Positions 14,653 to 22,149 of a stretch of DNA of 22,149 nt are shown here, one piece after another. How positions within the stretch are numbered: the stretch's first letter is position 1; each line of letters begins with the position of its first letter. The notes under the pieces are model-generated. The model was not told the origin of the DNA, ran no database searches, and worked only from the letters and a program-made list of their open reading frames with translations. Made by a program: the position numbers and the translations under genes. The DNA comes from JAZKFP01 sp040386355 (GTDB taxonomy: Bacteria > Pseudomonadota > Gammaproteobacteria > Pseudomonadales > UBA6940), in contig JAZKFP010000307.1 in assembly GCA_040386355.1 (NCBI GenBank), positions 1-22,149 of the forward strand, read 5' to 3'.

Positions 14653-15636
14653 TCATACATGTGCTCGCGAAGCACGATGCATCACCATCCGTTGCGCTTG
14701 AGAAATTGCAGCTTCCAAACTTCCTAAATGAATTTCACCATGGCCTGCACGATCTAATGCGGTACCGTGATCAACCGACGTTCGAATAATTGGCAATCCC
14801 AACGTAATATTAATTGCGTTACCCCAGCCCACTTGTTTTAACGCAGTTAATCCTTGATCGTGGTACATGCATAACAACGCATCTGCTTTGCCGCGACCAA
14901 TTGGCGTAAATAAAGAATCAGCAGGAATTGGTCCAATAAGATTCATATTTTCTTTTTGTAGACGTTGAATAACAGGTTGAATCACATCGATTTCTTCACG
15001 ACCTAACAAACCTTGTTCGCCGGCGTGTGGATTTAATCCGGAAATACGAATTTCAGGATTGGTAATGCCAAAATCCGTTTGTAGGGCGCGATGTAAAATT
15101 CGAATATGTTCTTCTAAAGTTTCTTGCGTAATTGCATCTGCTACTTCACGTAATGGTAAATGCGTTGTCACCAGAGCGACGCGTAAATCACCACTTGCTA
15201 ACATCATGACCACGTCGGGAACATTACATCGTTCCGCGAGAAATTCAGTATGTCCGGTAAACTCAATCCCAAGTTGCGCAATCACAGATTTTTGAACGGC
15301 CGTAGTAATCATTGCCGAATATCTACCTTCTAAACAGCCATCCACTGCGCGTTTTAGCATTTCTATAACGTACGGTGAATTCGCAACATCCAATTGTCCG
15401 TTTTTAACAGGAGCACGCAATTTAATCGGATCAATATAAAGTGTGCCGGCAGGCGTTTTGGGATCGTATTTATCACTCCATTCCAAAAGCTGCAACGGTA
15501 AATTACGTTGCTTTGCGCGTGCGAATAATAAATCTGGATCTGCTAATACACAGAGCGGAAAATCTTGATGCTGTTGAGCAAATAACACACATTCGTCAGC
15601 GCCGATACCTGCGGGTTCGCCAGCAGTTATTACCAT
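14653..15636 (-). CDS. pdxA: 4-hydroxythreonine-4-phosphate dehydrogenase
   Basis: PdxA oxidises 4-phosphohydroxy-L-threonine on the DXP-dependent route to pyridoxal phosphate. The start at ATG 15636 gives 327 residues beginning MVITAGEPAGIGADE (E. coli 329). The frame stays open to a GTG at 15690, which overlaps surA by 29 bases, and a TTG lies between, so the N-terminus is not certain. Metal-binding histidines occur in FTGHTEF, LNPHAGE and MYHDQGL. TTHLPLREVADAIT and NITLGLPIIRTSVDHGTA are family blocks. It starts 25 bases after the surA stop, consistent with one operon. Confidence 0.92.
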   Translation of the reverse strand: MVITAGEPAGIGADECVLFAQQHQDFPLCVLADPDLLFARAKQRNLPLQLLEWSDKYDPKTPAGTLYIDPIKLRAPVKNGQLDVANSPYVIEMLKRAVDGCLEGRYSAMITTAVQKSVIAQLGIEFTGHTEFLAERCNVPDVVMMLASGDLRVALVTTHLPLREVADAITQETLEEHIRILHRALQTDFGITNPEIRISGLNPHAGEQGLLGREEIDVIQPVIQRLQKENMNLIGPIPADSLFTPIGRGKADALLCMYHDQGLTALKQVGWGNAINITLGLPIIRTSVDHGTALDRAGHGEIHLGSLEAAISQAQRMVMHRASRAHV

Positions 15637-15661
15637 AGGAACCCATTGCCAATCTTTCAAT

Positions 15662-16957
15662 TTAAATTTTGATTTCAATATAGGCACCACGTTTTAATTC
15701 TAATAACCAAGACTCACGTTCTTCAGCAAATTTTTGTTCACGTAAACGCTCTTCCGCGGCTTGGCGACGTAATTCATGCGAACGATCTTCAGTACGGCGC
15801 GTAATTACTTCTAACACATGCCAACCAAACTCCGATTCAAAAGGGTCTGATAAACCGCCGACTGGTGTTTTTTTCATAGTGCGCTCAAATACAGGGACAG
15901 TCATGCCTGGCATAACCCAGCCTAAATCTCCACCTTTGCGCGCACTAATTGGATCATCCGAATAAATATTTGCTAACGTTGAAAAATCCGCACCTTTTTT
16001 TAGTTTTCGATGGATATCATAAATTAAGGTTTTGCTTTCTTCATTCGAGCGAATTTCATTCGACTTAATTAAAATATGTTGTACCTGAGTTTCAGTAACG
16101 AGATTTTTTTCGATTCCTCGAACTTTCATCAGCTGCACGATATGGAAACCACTGTCTGCACGAATTGGTTTAGCAACTTCGCCAACTTTTAATAGCAGTG
16201 CTTGCTCTGCAAACACGCTGGGTAATTCTTCAGCGCGACGCCACCCGATATCACCACCTCGCTCTGCGGTTTTAGTACTGGAAAATGTTTTTGCTAATTC
16301 AGCAAATTGCTCAGGATTTTTTTGTAATTGTTGATAAATATCTTCAGCTTGTTTTTCCAAAGCTTGCCAATCTGCGTCTTTAGCCTCTTCTGGAATCGCC
16401 AATAAAATATGTGAAACTTGGAATTCACCTTGCGTAGTGCCCGATTCAATCGCGGCACTTAACGATTGATCGACTTCTTGCGGCGTAATTTGAATACGTT
16501 CTTGCAAGGCCCGTTTTTGCAATCGAGCAAATAACATTTCATTGCGAATTTGCTCGCGGACTAAATTGTAAGAAGTGCCAGATTTTTCTAACTGCGAACG
16601 CCATTGCGATAAATTTAAACCTTGGCGTTCGCTTACACTTTCTAAAGTTTGGGTTAATTCAGTATCATCAATAGTAAGACCAGCACGTTGTGCCATTTGC
16701 AGTTGTAATTGTTCCAAAATAAGTTGATCTAAAATTGATTTGCGTAATTCAGATTGCGGAGGTAATTCACCACCTTGTCGTTTTTGAAGCCATTGTTTTC
16801 TGATAAAGTTAACGCGTGTATCAAGTTCTGATAATAAAACTACGTCATCGTTCACGATCGCTGCGACGCGGTCTAATATTTGCGGTTCGTTAGCCTGTGC
16901 AGGAATCCACGTTGCTGTTAATAAACAACAAACAACAACCCAATAATTTTTTTTCAT
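15662..16957 (-). CDS. surA: Periplasmic chaperone and peptidyl-prolyl isomerase SurA
   Basis: SurA escorts unfolded outer-membrane proteins through the periplasm to the Bam complex. The 431 residues match E. coli (428). The signal peptide MKKNYWVVVCCLLTATWIPA-QA is followed by NEPQILDRVAAIVNDDVVLLSELD, the hallmark start of the mature protein. The N-terminal chaperone region runs to about 170, parvulin domain 1 about 177-280 (VSHILLAI...GGDIGWR...GFHIVQLM) and parvulin domain 2 about 287-390 (VQHILIKS...GGDLGWV...GWHVLEV). It lies downstream of its major client gene lptD, as in E. coli, but is separated from it by an inverted-repeat element. GGAAA is present 10 bases before the ATG. Confidence 0.95.
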   Translation of the reverse strand: MKKNYWVVVCCLLTATWIPAQANEPQILDRVAAIVNDDVVLLSELDTRVNFIRKQWLQKRQGGELPPQSELRKSILDQLILEQLQLQMAQRAGLTIDDTELTQTLESVSERQGLNLSQWRSQLEKSGTSYNLVREQIRNEMLFARLQKRALQERIQITPQEVDQSLSAAIESGTTQGEFQVSHILLAIPEEAKDADWQALEKQAEDIYQQLQKNPEQFAELAKTFSSTKTAERGGDIGWRRAEELPSVFAEQALLLKVGEVAKPIRADSGFHIVQLMKVRGIEKNLVTETQVQHILIKSNEIRSNEESKTLIYDIHRKLKKGADFSTLANIYSDDPISARKGGDLGWVMPGMTVPVFERTMKKTPVGGLSDPFESEFGWHVLEVITRRTEDRSHELRRQAAEERLREQKFAEERESWLLELKRGAYIEIKI

Positions 16958-17008
16958 AAATTAGTTTCCATCACGCATTGGTCTGCGGTTGTATTTTGAT
17001 TTGTTTGG

Positions 17009-17188
17009 GGGTGTGTTGACGTTTTGGCATTCGAGATAAAAAAGATTCAAAAGGATGGAACACCAGGCAAAAAGCAACAAAAAAACGGAATGTATTTGTC
17101 AATCCATGAGTATTTTTTTTTGCTTTTTAACACAGTGAGCCGCCTTTTGAGGCATTTTTGGCCGAATTGATGAAACATCAACACACCC
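17009..17188. repeat. Inverted-repeat element between lptD and surA (second type)
   Basis: The left terminus GGGTGTGTTGACGTTT (17009-17024) and the right terminus AAACATCAACACACCC (17173-17188) are inverted copies with 15 of 16 matching positions. They bound 180 bp that has no coding frame of note and is rich in A and T runs. These ends are unrelated to the TATACC family. The element starts 13 bases after the lptD stop codon, and little else lies in the 244-base gap. A MITE derived from an IS is the most likely reading; no clear target duplication was seen. Confidence 0.6.
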
Positions 17189-17201
17189 TAAGTTATTTAA
17201 A

Positions 17202-19577
17202 TTATCTACCTAATGCGTAACGACGATCTAACGAAGATTCATAACCCCATAATGATTCGGCCAATAAATCTCGTAAACCACCGCCAATGACACCTAAATT
17301 TTTCAATTGAAATTCAAGCCAAATACCATTTTCTTGATCGATTTCGTCATTAATTGAAGAGCTTAATCGTTGCTGATATGCGAAAGTAGCTTGCCAACAA
17401 CAGGTGTCATAGGTACCACCAACAATTTGTTCCAGCACACGTTCATTTTCTAAGTCGTAATTGACTTTGATAAACGTTGTCCATCGATCTTTCAGCGGTT
17501 TCACCCATCCGACGGTTGCTTGTTTAATAGGTTCAAGTGCTAGTGGTACATCTTCTTCGCGAAATCGATAACCAATACTTGCAGATTCACCTTCACTATC
17601 AAACCAGCGAATACTGACCGCAGAAGATGCAAGTTCAGCTTCCTCTGGTTTCCATGTGGAAAGTAAACGCACCATTAATTCGTCGTACGGTAAATAATCT
17701 AACTCAGCAACCCAAGGAGAACGTTTTGCTGCAGATGCCACCGGTGAAATCGATTGATCTTCTAGCGCGACTTCATATTCTTCAAAAAAATACGATTGAG
17801 CCCATCGCATTGCTAACCATTCATTTGCAGAATCGGGACTATACCAGCGATGCGTCCAACCTATGGTAGCTTTTTCAACATCGCCAACGCGATCTCCGCC
17901 GATAAATCGGTTTGCACGAAACAGTTGTAAATAATCAACGGTTAATTCGCTAGTATCAAAATTTGGAATATCGCTTTGATCGCGATTGGGTGTATAGGCT
18001 AAAAAAATACGCGGTTCAAATGTGGTGAGACCACCGTCTTTACTGTATCGATCAAAAAATAATGCAGAATCCCAAGTTAATGTTGGAATTGCATATCGTG
18101 CTTCCGATTCGATTTCAGTCGGCGTAATAATTCCAGTGGTATCAAATTCTGGAAATTGATAATACGCGGTTTGCAGTTGTAACTTCGGATTTGAATAACC
18201 CCAAGAATTTTCCTGCAAAACACTTACATCACCAGACCAGGTGACACGATGTGCTTGTTGGTACAGATCCGTTTTGGGCTGGTAGAAATAAACGTAATTC
18301 GTTTGTTGAGACAACGAAACGGGTAAATTTGAAAATGGCGAACCATATGTACCCCAGCCAATTTCGGGTAATCGTCGATACGGTTCATCCACTTCAGCAA
18401 TCGATTCATCAATTGTTTGATAGCGTTCCAATAAAAAATTCAATTGATGTTGGGTCGAATAATATTTTGCAAAAAATCGACGCGGCAAATGACTGTCAGA
18501 ATTTTCATTTAATGAATCGCCAAAATCATCAAAATATTCACTATCCGAGACTACATTATAATCAACCGATGCGTCCGCATTTGCCCAAGCCGCGCTTTGT
18601 TGCCAGTCCAATAAATAGCGATTTTGATCCTCAAACGCCGAATCTTTTTCAATAAAATTCGACGTAACAATGCCGTTACTACGGCCAGTTAAAAAACGAT
18701 ATTCGGATTCAACGAGAACGCCGTGTCCACCAACATAACGTGGACTGATTGTCAGGTCTTGATCCTGTGCAATATTCCAATAAAACGGAATACTTAAATC
18801 AGGTTGTGACAAATTAATTTTTGGAAGTAAAAATCCTGTTTTGCGCCGATCGTCCAACGGAAAACTAAAGTAGGGCGTATACAATAGTGGAACGTCTGCC
18901 ACACGAACTGTCATGTTGCGCATGGTTCCCCAACCCGATTCCCAATCTAAATTGACGCGCTCACCATCCAATCGCCAGGCTTCATTTGCGATCGGACATG
19001 CCGTAACACTGCCTTTTTCAATGATCAAACCTTCGTCTGCATTAACTTCAATGTTTTCCGCATCACCACGTAAACCATTTTTGTGAATAACGTAGTGGGC
19101 GTTTTTGAGACGTGCAGTTTTTGTTACAGCATTGAGTTCAGCGCTGGGTGCACGTACGACAGCGCCTGGAACACGAATCCGTACATTACCCATTACAGAA
19201 GACGTTTTGTTTTTCGAATCTAGTTTTATACTGTCAGCGTTAATTGCAAAATCTTCTTGTTGCAAAAAAATATTACCGCGTAATTCTGCACCTTTACCAA
19301 ATTCAAATAAATATTCGTCGGCGGTACCGTACATTCCATCGCCACCAAAATTTTGGCGCTCATCTGCATTGATGATGTCATCTTTAATGTTAGATTTTTG
19401 TTCAGCGTAAAATCCGTCGCAATGACAAAACGCAGGTTTATCACTGCACAGCTTTTCATTATCTTTGATGGGTACCCAATCAATCCATTCATTAGAATTC
19501 GCAGATTCGGCAAAAACATTAGTGCTTAACACAAAAAAAATCAGACTAAAAAATCCAATTGAAAATGGCAGGTGCAT
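17202..19577 (-). CDS. lptD: LPS-assembly protein LptD
   Basis: LptD is the outer-membrane beta-barrel that, with LptE, inserts lipopolysaccharide into the outer leaflet. With ATG 19577 it has 791 residues (E. coli 784) and begins with the signal peptide MHLPFSIGFFSLIFFVLSTN then VFA-ESA. The frame is open to a TTG at 19643, which would put 22 odd residues in front. The N-terminal OstA/jellyroll domain spans about 90-200 (GKGAELRGNIFLQQEDFAINAD), followed by the LptD barrel with many aromatic strands. Cysteines at 44, 51, 53 and 194 and an adjacent pair at 726-727 (DTCCW) resemble the N- and C-terminal cysteines that form the inter-domain disulfides in E. coli. It is divergent from amgK-murU, as in pseudomonads. 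Confidence 0.93.
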   Translation of the reverse strand: MHLPFSIGFFSLIFFVLSTNVFAESANSNEWIDWVPIKDNEKLCSDKPAFCHCDGFYAEQKSNIKDDIINADERQNFGGDGMYGTADEYLFEFGKGAELRGNIFLQQEDFAINADSIKLDSKNKTSSVMGNVRIRVPGAVVRAPSAELNAVTKTARLKNAHYVIHKNGLRGDAENIEVNADEGLIIEKGSVTACPIANEAWRLDGERVNLDWESGWGTMRNMTVRVADVPLLYTPYFSFPLDDRRKTGFLLPKINLSQPDLSIPFYWNIAQDQDLTISPRYVGGHGVLVESEYRFLTGRSNGIVTSNFIEKDSAFEDQNRYLLDWQQSAAWANADASVDYNVVSDSEYFDDFGDSLNENSDSHLPRRFFAKYYSTQHQLNFLLERYQTIDESIAEVDEPYRRLPEIGWGTYGSPFSNLPVSLSQQTNYVYFYQPKTDLYQQAHRVTWSGDVSVLQENSWGYSNPKLQLQTAYYQFPEFDTTGIITPTEIESEARYAIPTLTWDSALFFDRYSKDGGLTTFEPRIFLAYTPNRDQSDIPNFDTSELTVDYLQLFRANRFIGGDRVGDVEKATIGWTHRWYSPDSANEWLAMRWAQSYFFEEYEVALEDQSISPVASAAKRSPWVAELDYLPYDELMVRLLSTWKPEEAELASSAVSIRWFDSEGESASIGYRFREEDVPLALEPIKQATVGWVKPLKDRWTTFIKVNYDLENERVLEQIVGGTYDTCCWQATFAYQQRLSSSINDEIDQENGIWLEFQLKNLGVIGGGLRDLLAESLWGYESSLDRRYALGR

Positions 19578-19689
19578 ACGCAACGTCTTTGACGTAGAGC
19601 GCACTGAAATAGAACCCAAGCAATGTAATACCAAAGATATCAAGGTAATAAATTCTTTTGTGCAGAAGTTAGTGAATTTAGGATGGCTG

Positions 19690-19697
19690 AGTATACT
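19690..19697. promoter_or_regulatory. Candidate shared palindromic -10 element between lptD and amgK
   Basis: AGTATACT reads as TATACT on both strands in the 168-base divergent gap. On the minus strand CTTACA lies 18 bp upstream as a possible -35 for lptD. On the plus strand no good -35 is present. The two promoters would overlap and compete for polymerase. No sigma-E type sequence was recognised. Confidence 0.3.
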
Positions 19698-19745
19698 GAT
19701 TCTTCAATTAAGTTGTAAGAAAATGGATGTACGGAGCAGAAGCGC

Positions 19746-20789
19746 ATGAGTTTAGAAAATCAACGTCAGCAGTGGTTAAATAATGTGCTCCAACATCAAA
19801 AGCACAGTGTAATTCCGCTTGCGGGCGATGCAAGTTTTCGACGTTACTCGCGCGTGCATTTGGAAACGACACATTTTATTTTAATGGATGCGCCACCTAC
19901 GCAAGAAAATACCGCAATGTTTTTGTTGGTTGCAGAGTATTTGCATCAACATCATGTGCGTGTACCAAAAATTATTGCGCAAGAGCCAACGCAAGGTTGG
20001 GTTTTGCTGGAGGATTTTGGTGATGATTTATTATCTACAGTTTTAAATGCGAATTCGGTAGAGGTCTGGTATCAACGCGCATTACGTACATTAGGTGTTA
20101 TTCAACGCGTACCGCCCACGCAAGCAATTCCATTGTATTCCGAACAGTTACTCAATAATGAAATGGAATTATGTCCGCAATGGTTTTTTGATCAATTGCT
20201 GCAACGGCCACTCAACACATCCGAATTAAAGATTTGGCAACAGCAACGAGATCTATTAACGCAGATGGCGTTACAACAACCGCAAGTTTTTGTGCATCGC
20301 GATTATCACAGCCGAAATTTATTAGTATTGCCGGACAATGATTTAGGTGTAATTGATTTTCAAGACGCAGTTTATGGCGCAGTTACTTATGATGTCGTTT
20401 CTATTTTAAAAGATTGTTATGTGCGTTGGCCGGTACACCAGGTGCAAGAGTGGGCCATATCGTATTATTCGGAAATATTGATTCCGTTCCTAAAAGAAAA
20501 AAATCAATCCATTCCCTCGCAAGCAACCTTTTTAAAATGGTTTGATTGGATGGGAATTCAACGTCATCTCAAAGTGTTAGGAATTTTTGCGCGCTTATAT
20601 TTGCGGGATAAAAAGTCTGGATATTTAGCGGATTTACCGCGGGTTGCTGAATACACGTTAGAAGCTTGCCGACGTTATCCAGAGCTTAAGCCGTTATTGA
20701 ATATGTTAGAGCATCGCATTATGAACGAAGATCAAAACGGTTATTCATTGCAGCAAGCTTTGCATAAAATTACTCAACCATCTAAGTAA
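19746..20789 (+). CDS. amgK: N-acetylmuramate/N-acetylglucosamine anomeric kinase
   Basis: AmgK phosphorylates MurNAc (and GlcNAc) at C1, the first step of the cell-wall recycling shunt described in Pseudomonas that bypasses de novo, fosfomycin-sensitive UDP-MurNAc synthesis. The 347 residues have the aminoglycoside-phosphotransferase fold: GDASFRRYSRV (27-37), the catalytic loop HRDYHSRN (184-191) and metal-binding IDFQD (203-207). FRRY near the N-terminus and DCYVRWP after the metal motif are typical of the AmgK (COG3178) branch. The next gene, murU, follows after 9 bases, and the pair is divergent from lptD as in Pseudomonas, which supports the specific assignment over a generic phosphotransferase. 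Confidence 0.88.
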   Translation: MSLENQRQQWLNNVLQHQKHSVIPLAGDASFRRYSRVHLETTHFILMDAPPTQENTAMFLLVAEYLHQHHVRVPKIIAQEPTQGWVLLEDFGDDLLSTVLNANSVEVWYQRALRTLGVIQRVPPTQAIPLYSEQLLNNEMELCPQWFFDQLLQRPLNTSELKIWQQQRDLLTQMALQQPQVFVHRDYHSRNLLVLPDNDLGVIDFQDAVYGAVTYDVVSILKDCYVRWPVHQVQEWAISYYSEILIPFLKEKNQSIPSQATFLKWFDWMGIQRHLKVLGIFARLYLRDKKSGYLADLPRVAEYTLEACRRYPELKPLLNMLEHRIMNEDQNGYSLQQALHKITQPSK

Positions 20790-20798
20790 AGAGGCTCG

Positions 20799-21524
20799 AT
20801 GTCTTCGATTATTTCACATGCGATGATATTTGCCGCAGGTCTTGGTTCGCGTATGCGACCGCTTACCGATCACACGCCCAAGCCTTTATTAAAAGCAGGT
20901 GGTCGTTGTTTAATCGATTATCATGTTGATCGGTTTTTAGATTTGGGTATTAACAATATCGTGATTAATGTGAGTCATTTGGGTAAGCAAGTTATCCAAC
21001 ATATCAAGTCAAATTATTCAAACCATCCGACTATTCATTTTTCTATTGAAGAAATACCACAAGAAACTGCAGGCGGTTTGCGTTTGGCTTATGATCGAGG
21101 CCTATTTGGTAATTCAAGTGAAAACACAGTATTGGTTATCAATGCAGATATTTGGATCGATGGTGATTTCATACCCTTAATTACGTATTACAAACAGCTG
21201 CCTGTTAATTCTGTATTATTAGCCATGGTTGCAAATCCAATACAGCATCCAAAAGGCGATTTTTGTTTGGCGTCGGATGGAACACTACACACTGTACCAT
21301 TGGAAGATGCTGTGTCGACTGGTACGCTGACGTTTTCTGGAATTGGGTTTTATCCATTATCCTTTATTCAAGAAATCACACCGGGTATTTCACCTTTATC
21401 CAAATGGTTACGCGGTGGCATGCAAAAAAAACAAGTTTATGGTTATGAATGGCAGTACGCGTGGTCGGATATTGGAACTCCAGAACGATTAAACGAATTA
21501 GATACTCAGCTTTCAAAAAAATAA
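20799..21524 (+). CDS. murU: N-acetylmuramate alpha-1-phosphate uridylyltransferase
   Basis: MurU makes UDP-MurNAc from MurNAc-1-phosphate and UTP and completes the AmgK-MurU salvage branch. The 241 residues show the sugar-nucleotidyltransferase signature FAAGLGSRMRPLTDHTPKPL (11-30), the metal-binding NAD (115-117), ETAGGL (89-94) and a C-terminal WSDIGTPERL. AGAGG lies 5 bases before the ATG. A second Met at residue 8 is nearer the catalytic motif, but the first fits the ribosome binding site. It overlaps nothing and shares an operon with amgK. A generic glucose-1-phosphate thymidylyltransferase annotation is possible on sequence alone; the pairing decides. Confidence 0.88.
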   Translation: MSSIISHAMIFAAGLGSRMRPLTDHTPKPLLKAGGRCLIDYHVDRFLDLGINNIVINVSHLGKQVIQHIKSNYSNHPTIHFSIEEIPQETAGGLRLAYDRGLFGNSSENTVLVINADIWIDGDFIPLITYYKQLPVNSVLLAMVANPIQHPKGDFCLASDGTLHTVPLEDAVSTGTLTFSGIGFYPLSFIQEITPGISPLSKWLRGGMQKKQVYGYEWQYAWSDIGTPERLNELDTQLSKK

Positions 21525-21526
21525 TT

Positions 21527-21700
21527 ATATACCCGTAACGTTTGAGTTTTAGGTTAAGTGCAACGGTGAAGCGTAAAGATTTTTTTCAATCGCAAGACGC
21601 TTTGACGCAGCGTAGCCATAGCTTTACGCAAGGAAAAGCAACGCAGCGAGTGGAAAAAAAGATCACGATGAACGCCTAAACTCAAACGTTACGGGTATAT
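21527..21700. repeat. MITE-like element with nearly perfect terminal inverted repeats (third type)
   Basis: The left end (21527-21553) begins ATATACCCGTAACGTTTGAG and the right end (21675-21700) is its reverse complement, differing by a single T over 26-27 bases. The 174-bp element is flanked by TA-rich sequence, compatible with TA target choice as in IS630/Tc1-type elements, but this is inference. It has no coding frame. It starts 2 bases after the murU stop and lies between murU and rpe. The high identity of its ends suggests more recent activity than the decayed TATACC family. Confidence 0.8.
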
Positions 21701-21728
21701 TAATCTTAATTAAGCAGTGAAAAAAATT

Positions 21729-22149
21729 ATGCAGCCAACTTATCGAATTGCTCCGTCTATTTTATCCGCAGATTTTGCACGCTTAGGTGAAGAAGTTAAT
21801 TCAGTGCTAGAAGCGGGCGCTGATATTATTCACTTTGATGTAATGGATAATCATTACGTACCCAATTTAACCGTTGGTCCAATGGTGTGTCAGGCATTAC
21901 GAAAAGCCGGAATTAAAGCGCCAATTGATGTGCATCTTATGGTAAAACCCGTTGATCCACTCATTGAAATGTTTATTCAAGCCGGTGCGTCGATGATTTC
22001 TTTTCATCCAGAGGCCTCTGAGCATGTTGATCGTTCAATTGAAATTATTCGCAGCGCAGGTTGTGAAGCAGGATTAGTATTAAATCCAGCAACGCCATTA
22101 AATGTTTTAGATTATTGTCTGCATAAATTAGATTTTATATTAATGATGT
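21729..22149 (+). CDS. rpe: Ribulose-phosphate 3-epimerase (3' end outside window)
   Basis: Rpe interconverts ribulose-5-phosphate and xylulose-5-phosphate in the pentose phosphate pathway. The visible 140 residues begin MQPTYRIAPSILSADFARLG and contain HFDVMDNHYVPNLTVGPMV, APIDVHLMVKPVDP and ISFHPEASEHVDR, all family signatures of the TIM barrel with its metal-binding His and Asp residues. The coding frame is cut by the window end before the C-terminal phosphate-binding motifs. Only a weak purine-rich GTGAAAAAAA precedes the ATG. The inverted-repeat element at 21527-21700 separates it from murU. Confidence 0.93.
   Translation, partial: MQPTYRIAPSILSADFARLGEEVNSVLEAGADIIHFDVMDNHYVPNLTVGPMVCQALRKAGIKAPIDVHLMVKPVDPLIEMFIQAGASMISFHPEASEHVDRSIEIIRSAGCEAGLVLNPATPLNVLDYCLHKLDFILMM

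Noticed and set aside
14519..14701. 60-codon frame and the opposite 61-codon frame across the pdxA-rsmA gap
   Set aside because: Both are translations of repeat copy E and its flanks.
17136..17160. Terminator with GCCT/AGGC stem and T run after 17140
   Set aside because: The stem is only 4 bp and its T run faces the plus strand, opposite to lptD and surA.
18251..18655. 134-codon plus-strand frame inside lptD
   Set aside because: It is antisense to a clearly conserved gene and has no recognisable domain or ribosome binding site.
19578..19643. LptD start at TTG 19643
   Set aside because: It would place 22 polar residues before a complete signal peptide that starts at ATG 19577.
2243..21700. 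CRISPR array from the recurring repeats
   Set aside because: Copies are tens to thousands of bases apart, of variable length and with inverted ends; no regular repeat-spacer spacing and no cas genes.
1..22149. tRNA, rRNA, transposase or toxin-antitoxin genes
   Set aside because: None was recognised on reading the intergenic regions on both strands.

Overview
The window comes from a low-GC gammaproteobacterium. The minus-strand order lptD-surA-pdxA-rsmA-apaH, with amgK-murU divergent from lptD, is a gammaproteobacterial outer-membrane and peptidoglycan-recycling neighbourhood. The prkA-yeaH-spoVR trio is also common in that class. I cannot name a genus from sequence alone.

Layout. (1) Positions 1-2177 hold the 3' part of a secreted beta-helix protein, closed by a clear intrinsic terminator. 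(2) Positions 2623-5206 hold a two-gene operon, an AlgI-like MBOAT acyltransferase followed by a membrane-anchored SGNH protein, probably for O-acetylating a surface glycan. (3) Convergent to it lies a stand-alone hisC-like aminotransferase. (4) On the minus strand at 12215-6656 is a stress-type array of prkA, yeaH (DUF444), spoVR (ycgB) and a periplasmic single-cysteine msrB. (5) On the minus strand at 19577-12614 is lptD-surA-pdxA-rsmA-apaH: LPS delivery to the outer membrane, outer-membrane protein folding, pyridoxine synthesis, rRNA dimethylation and Ap4A hydrolysis. The apaG gene that usually sits between rsmA and apaH is absent here. (6) On the plus strand are amgK-murU, the MurNAc/GlcNAc anomeric salvage branch that feeds UDP-MurNAc back to peptidoglycan synthesis, and then rpe, cut by the window end.

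The most unusual aspect is what fills the intergenic gaps. At least five copies of one dispersed, hairpin-rich inverted-repeat element (about 120-190 bp, ends resembling TATACCGAACGCAGAATGG) sit at 2243-2432, 10108-10226, 12245-12371, 13439-13629 and 14480-14650, with a possible fragment at 6379. Three of them end within 4-9 bases of a start codon (yeaH, apaH, rsmA). Two unrelated elements of similar size with their own terminal inverted repeats lie between surA and lptD (17009-17188) and between murU and rpe (21527-21700). A paired palindromic REP/BIME-like repeat lies upstream of hisC (6451-6544). No transposase, CRISPR array, tRNA or rRNA gene was seen.

Several longest-ORF starts are wrong because the open frame runs through a repeat or past a signal peptide. 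I give corrected starts for yeaH (10099), rsmA (14474), msrB (7222), lptD (19577) and pdxA (15636), and note that the first gene starts before the window.
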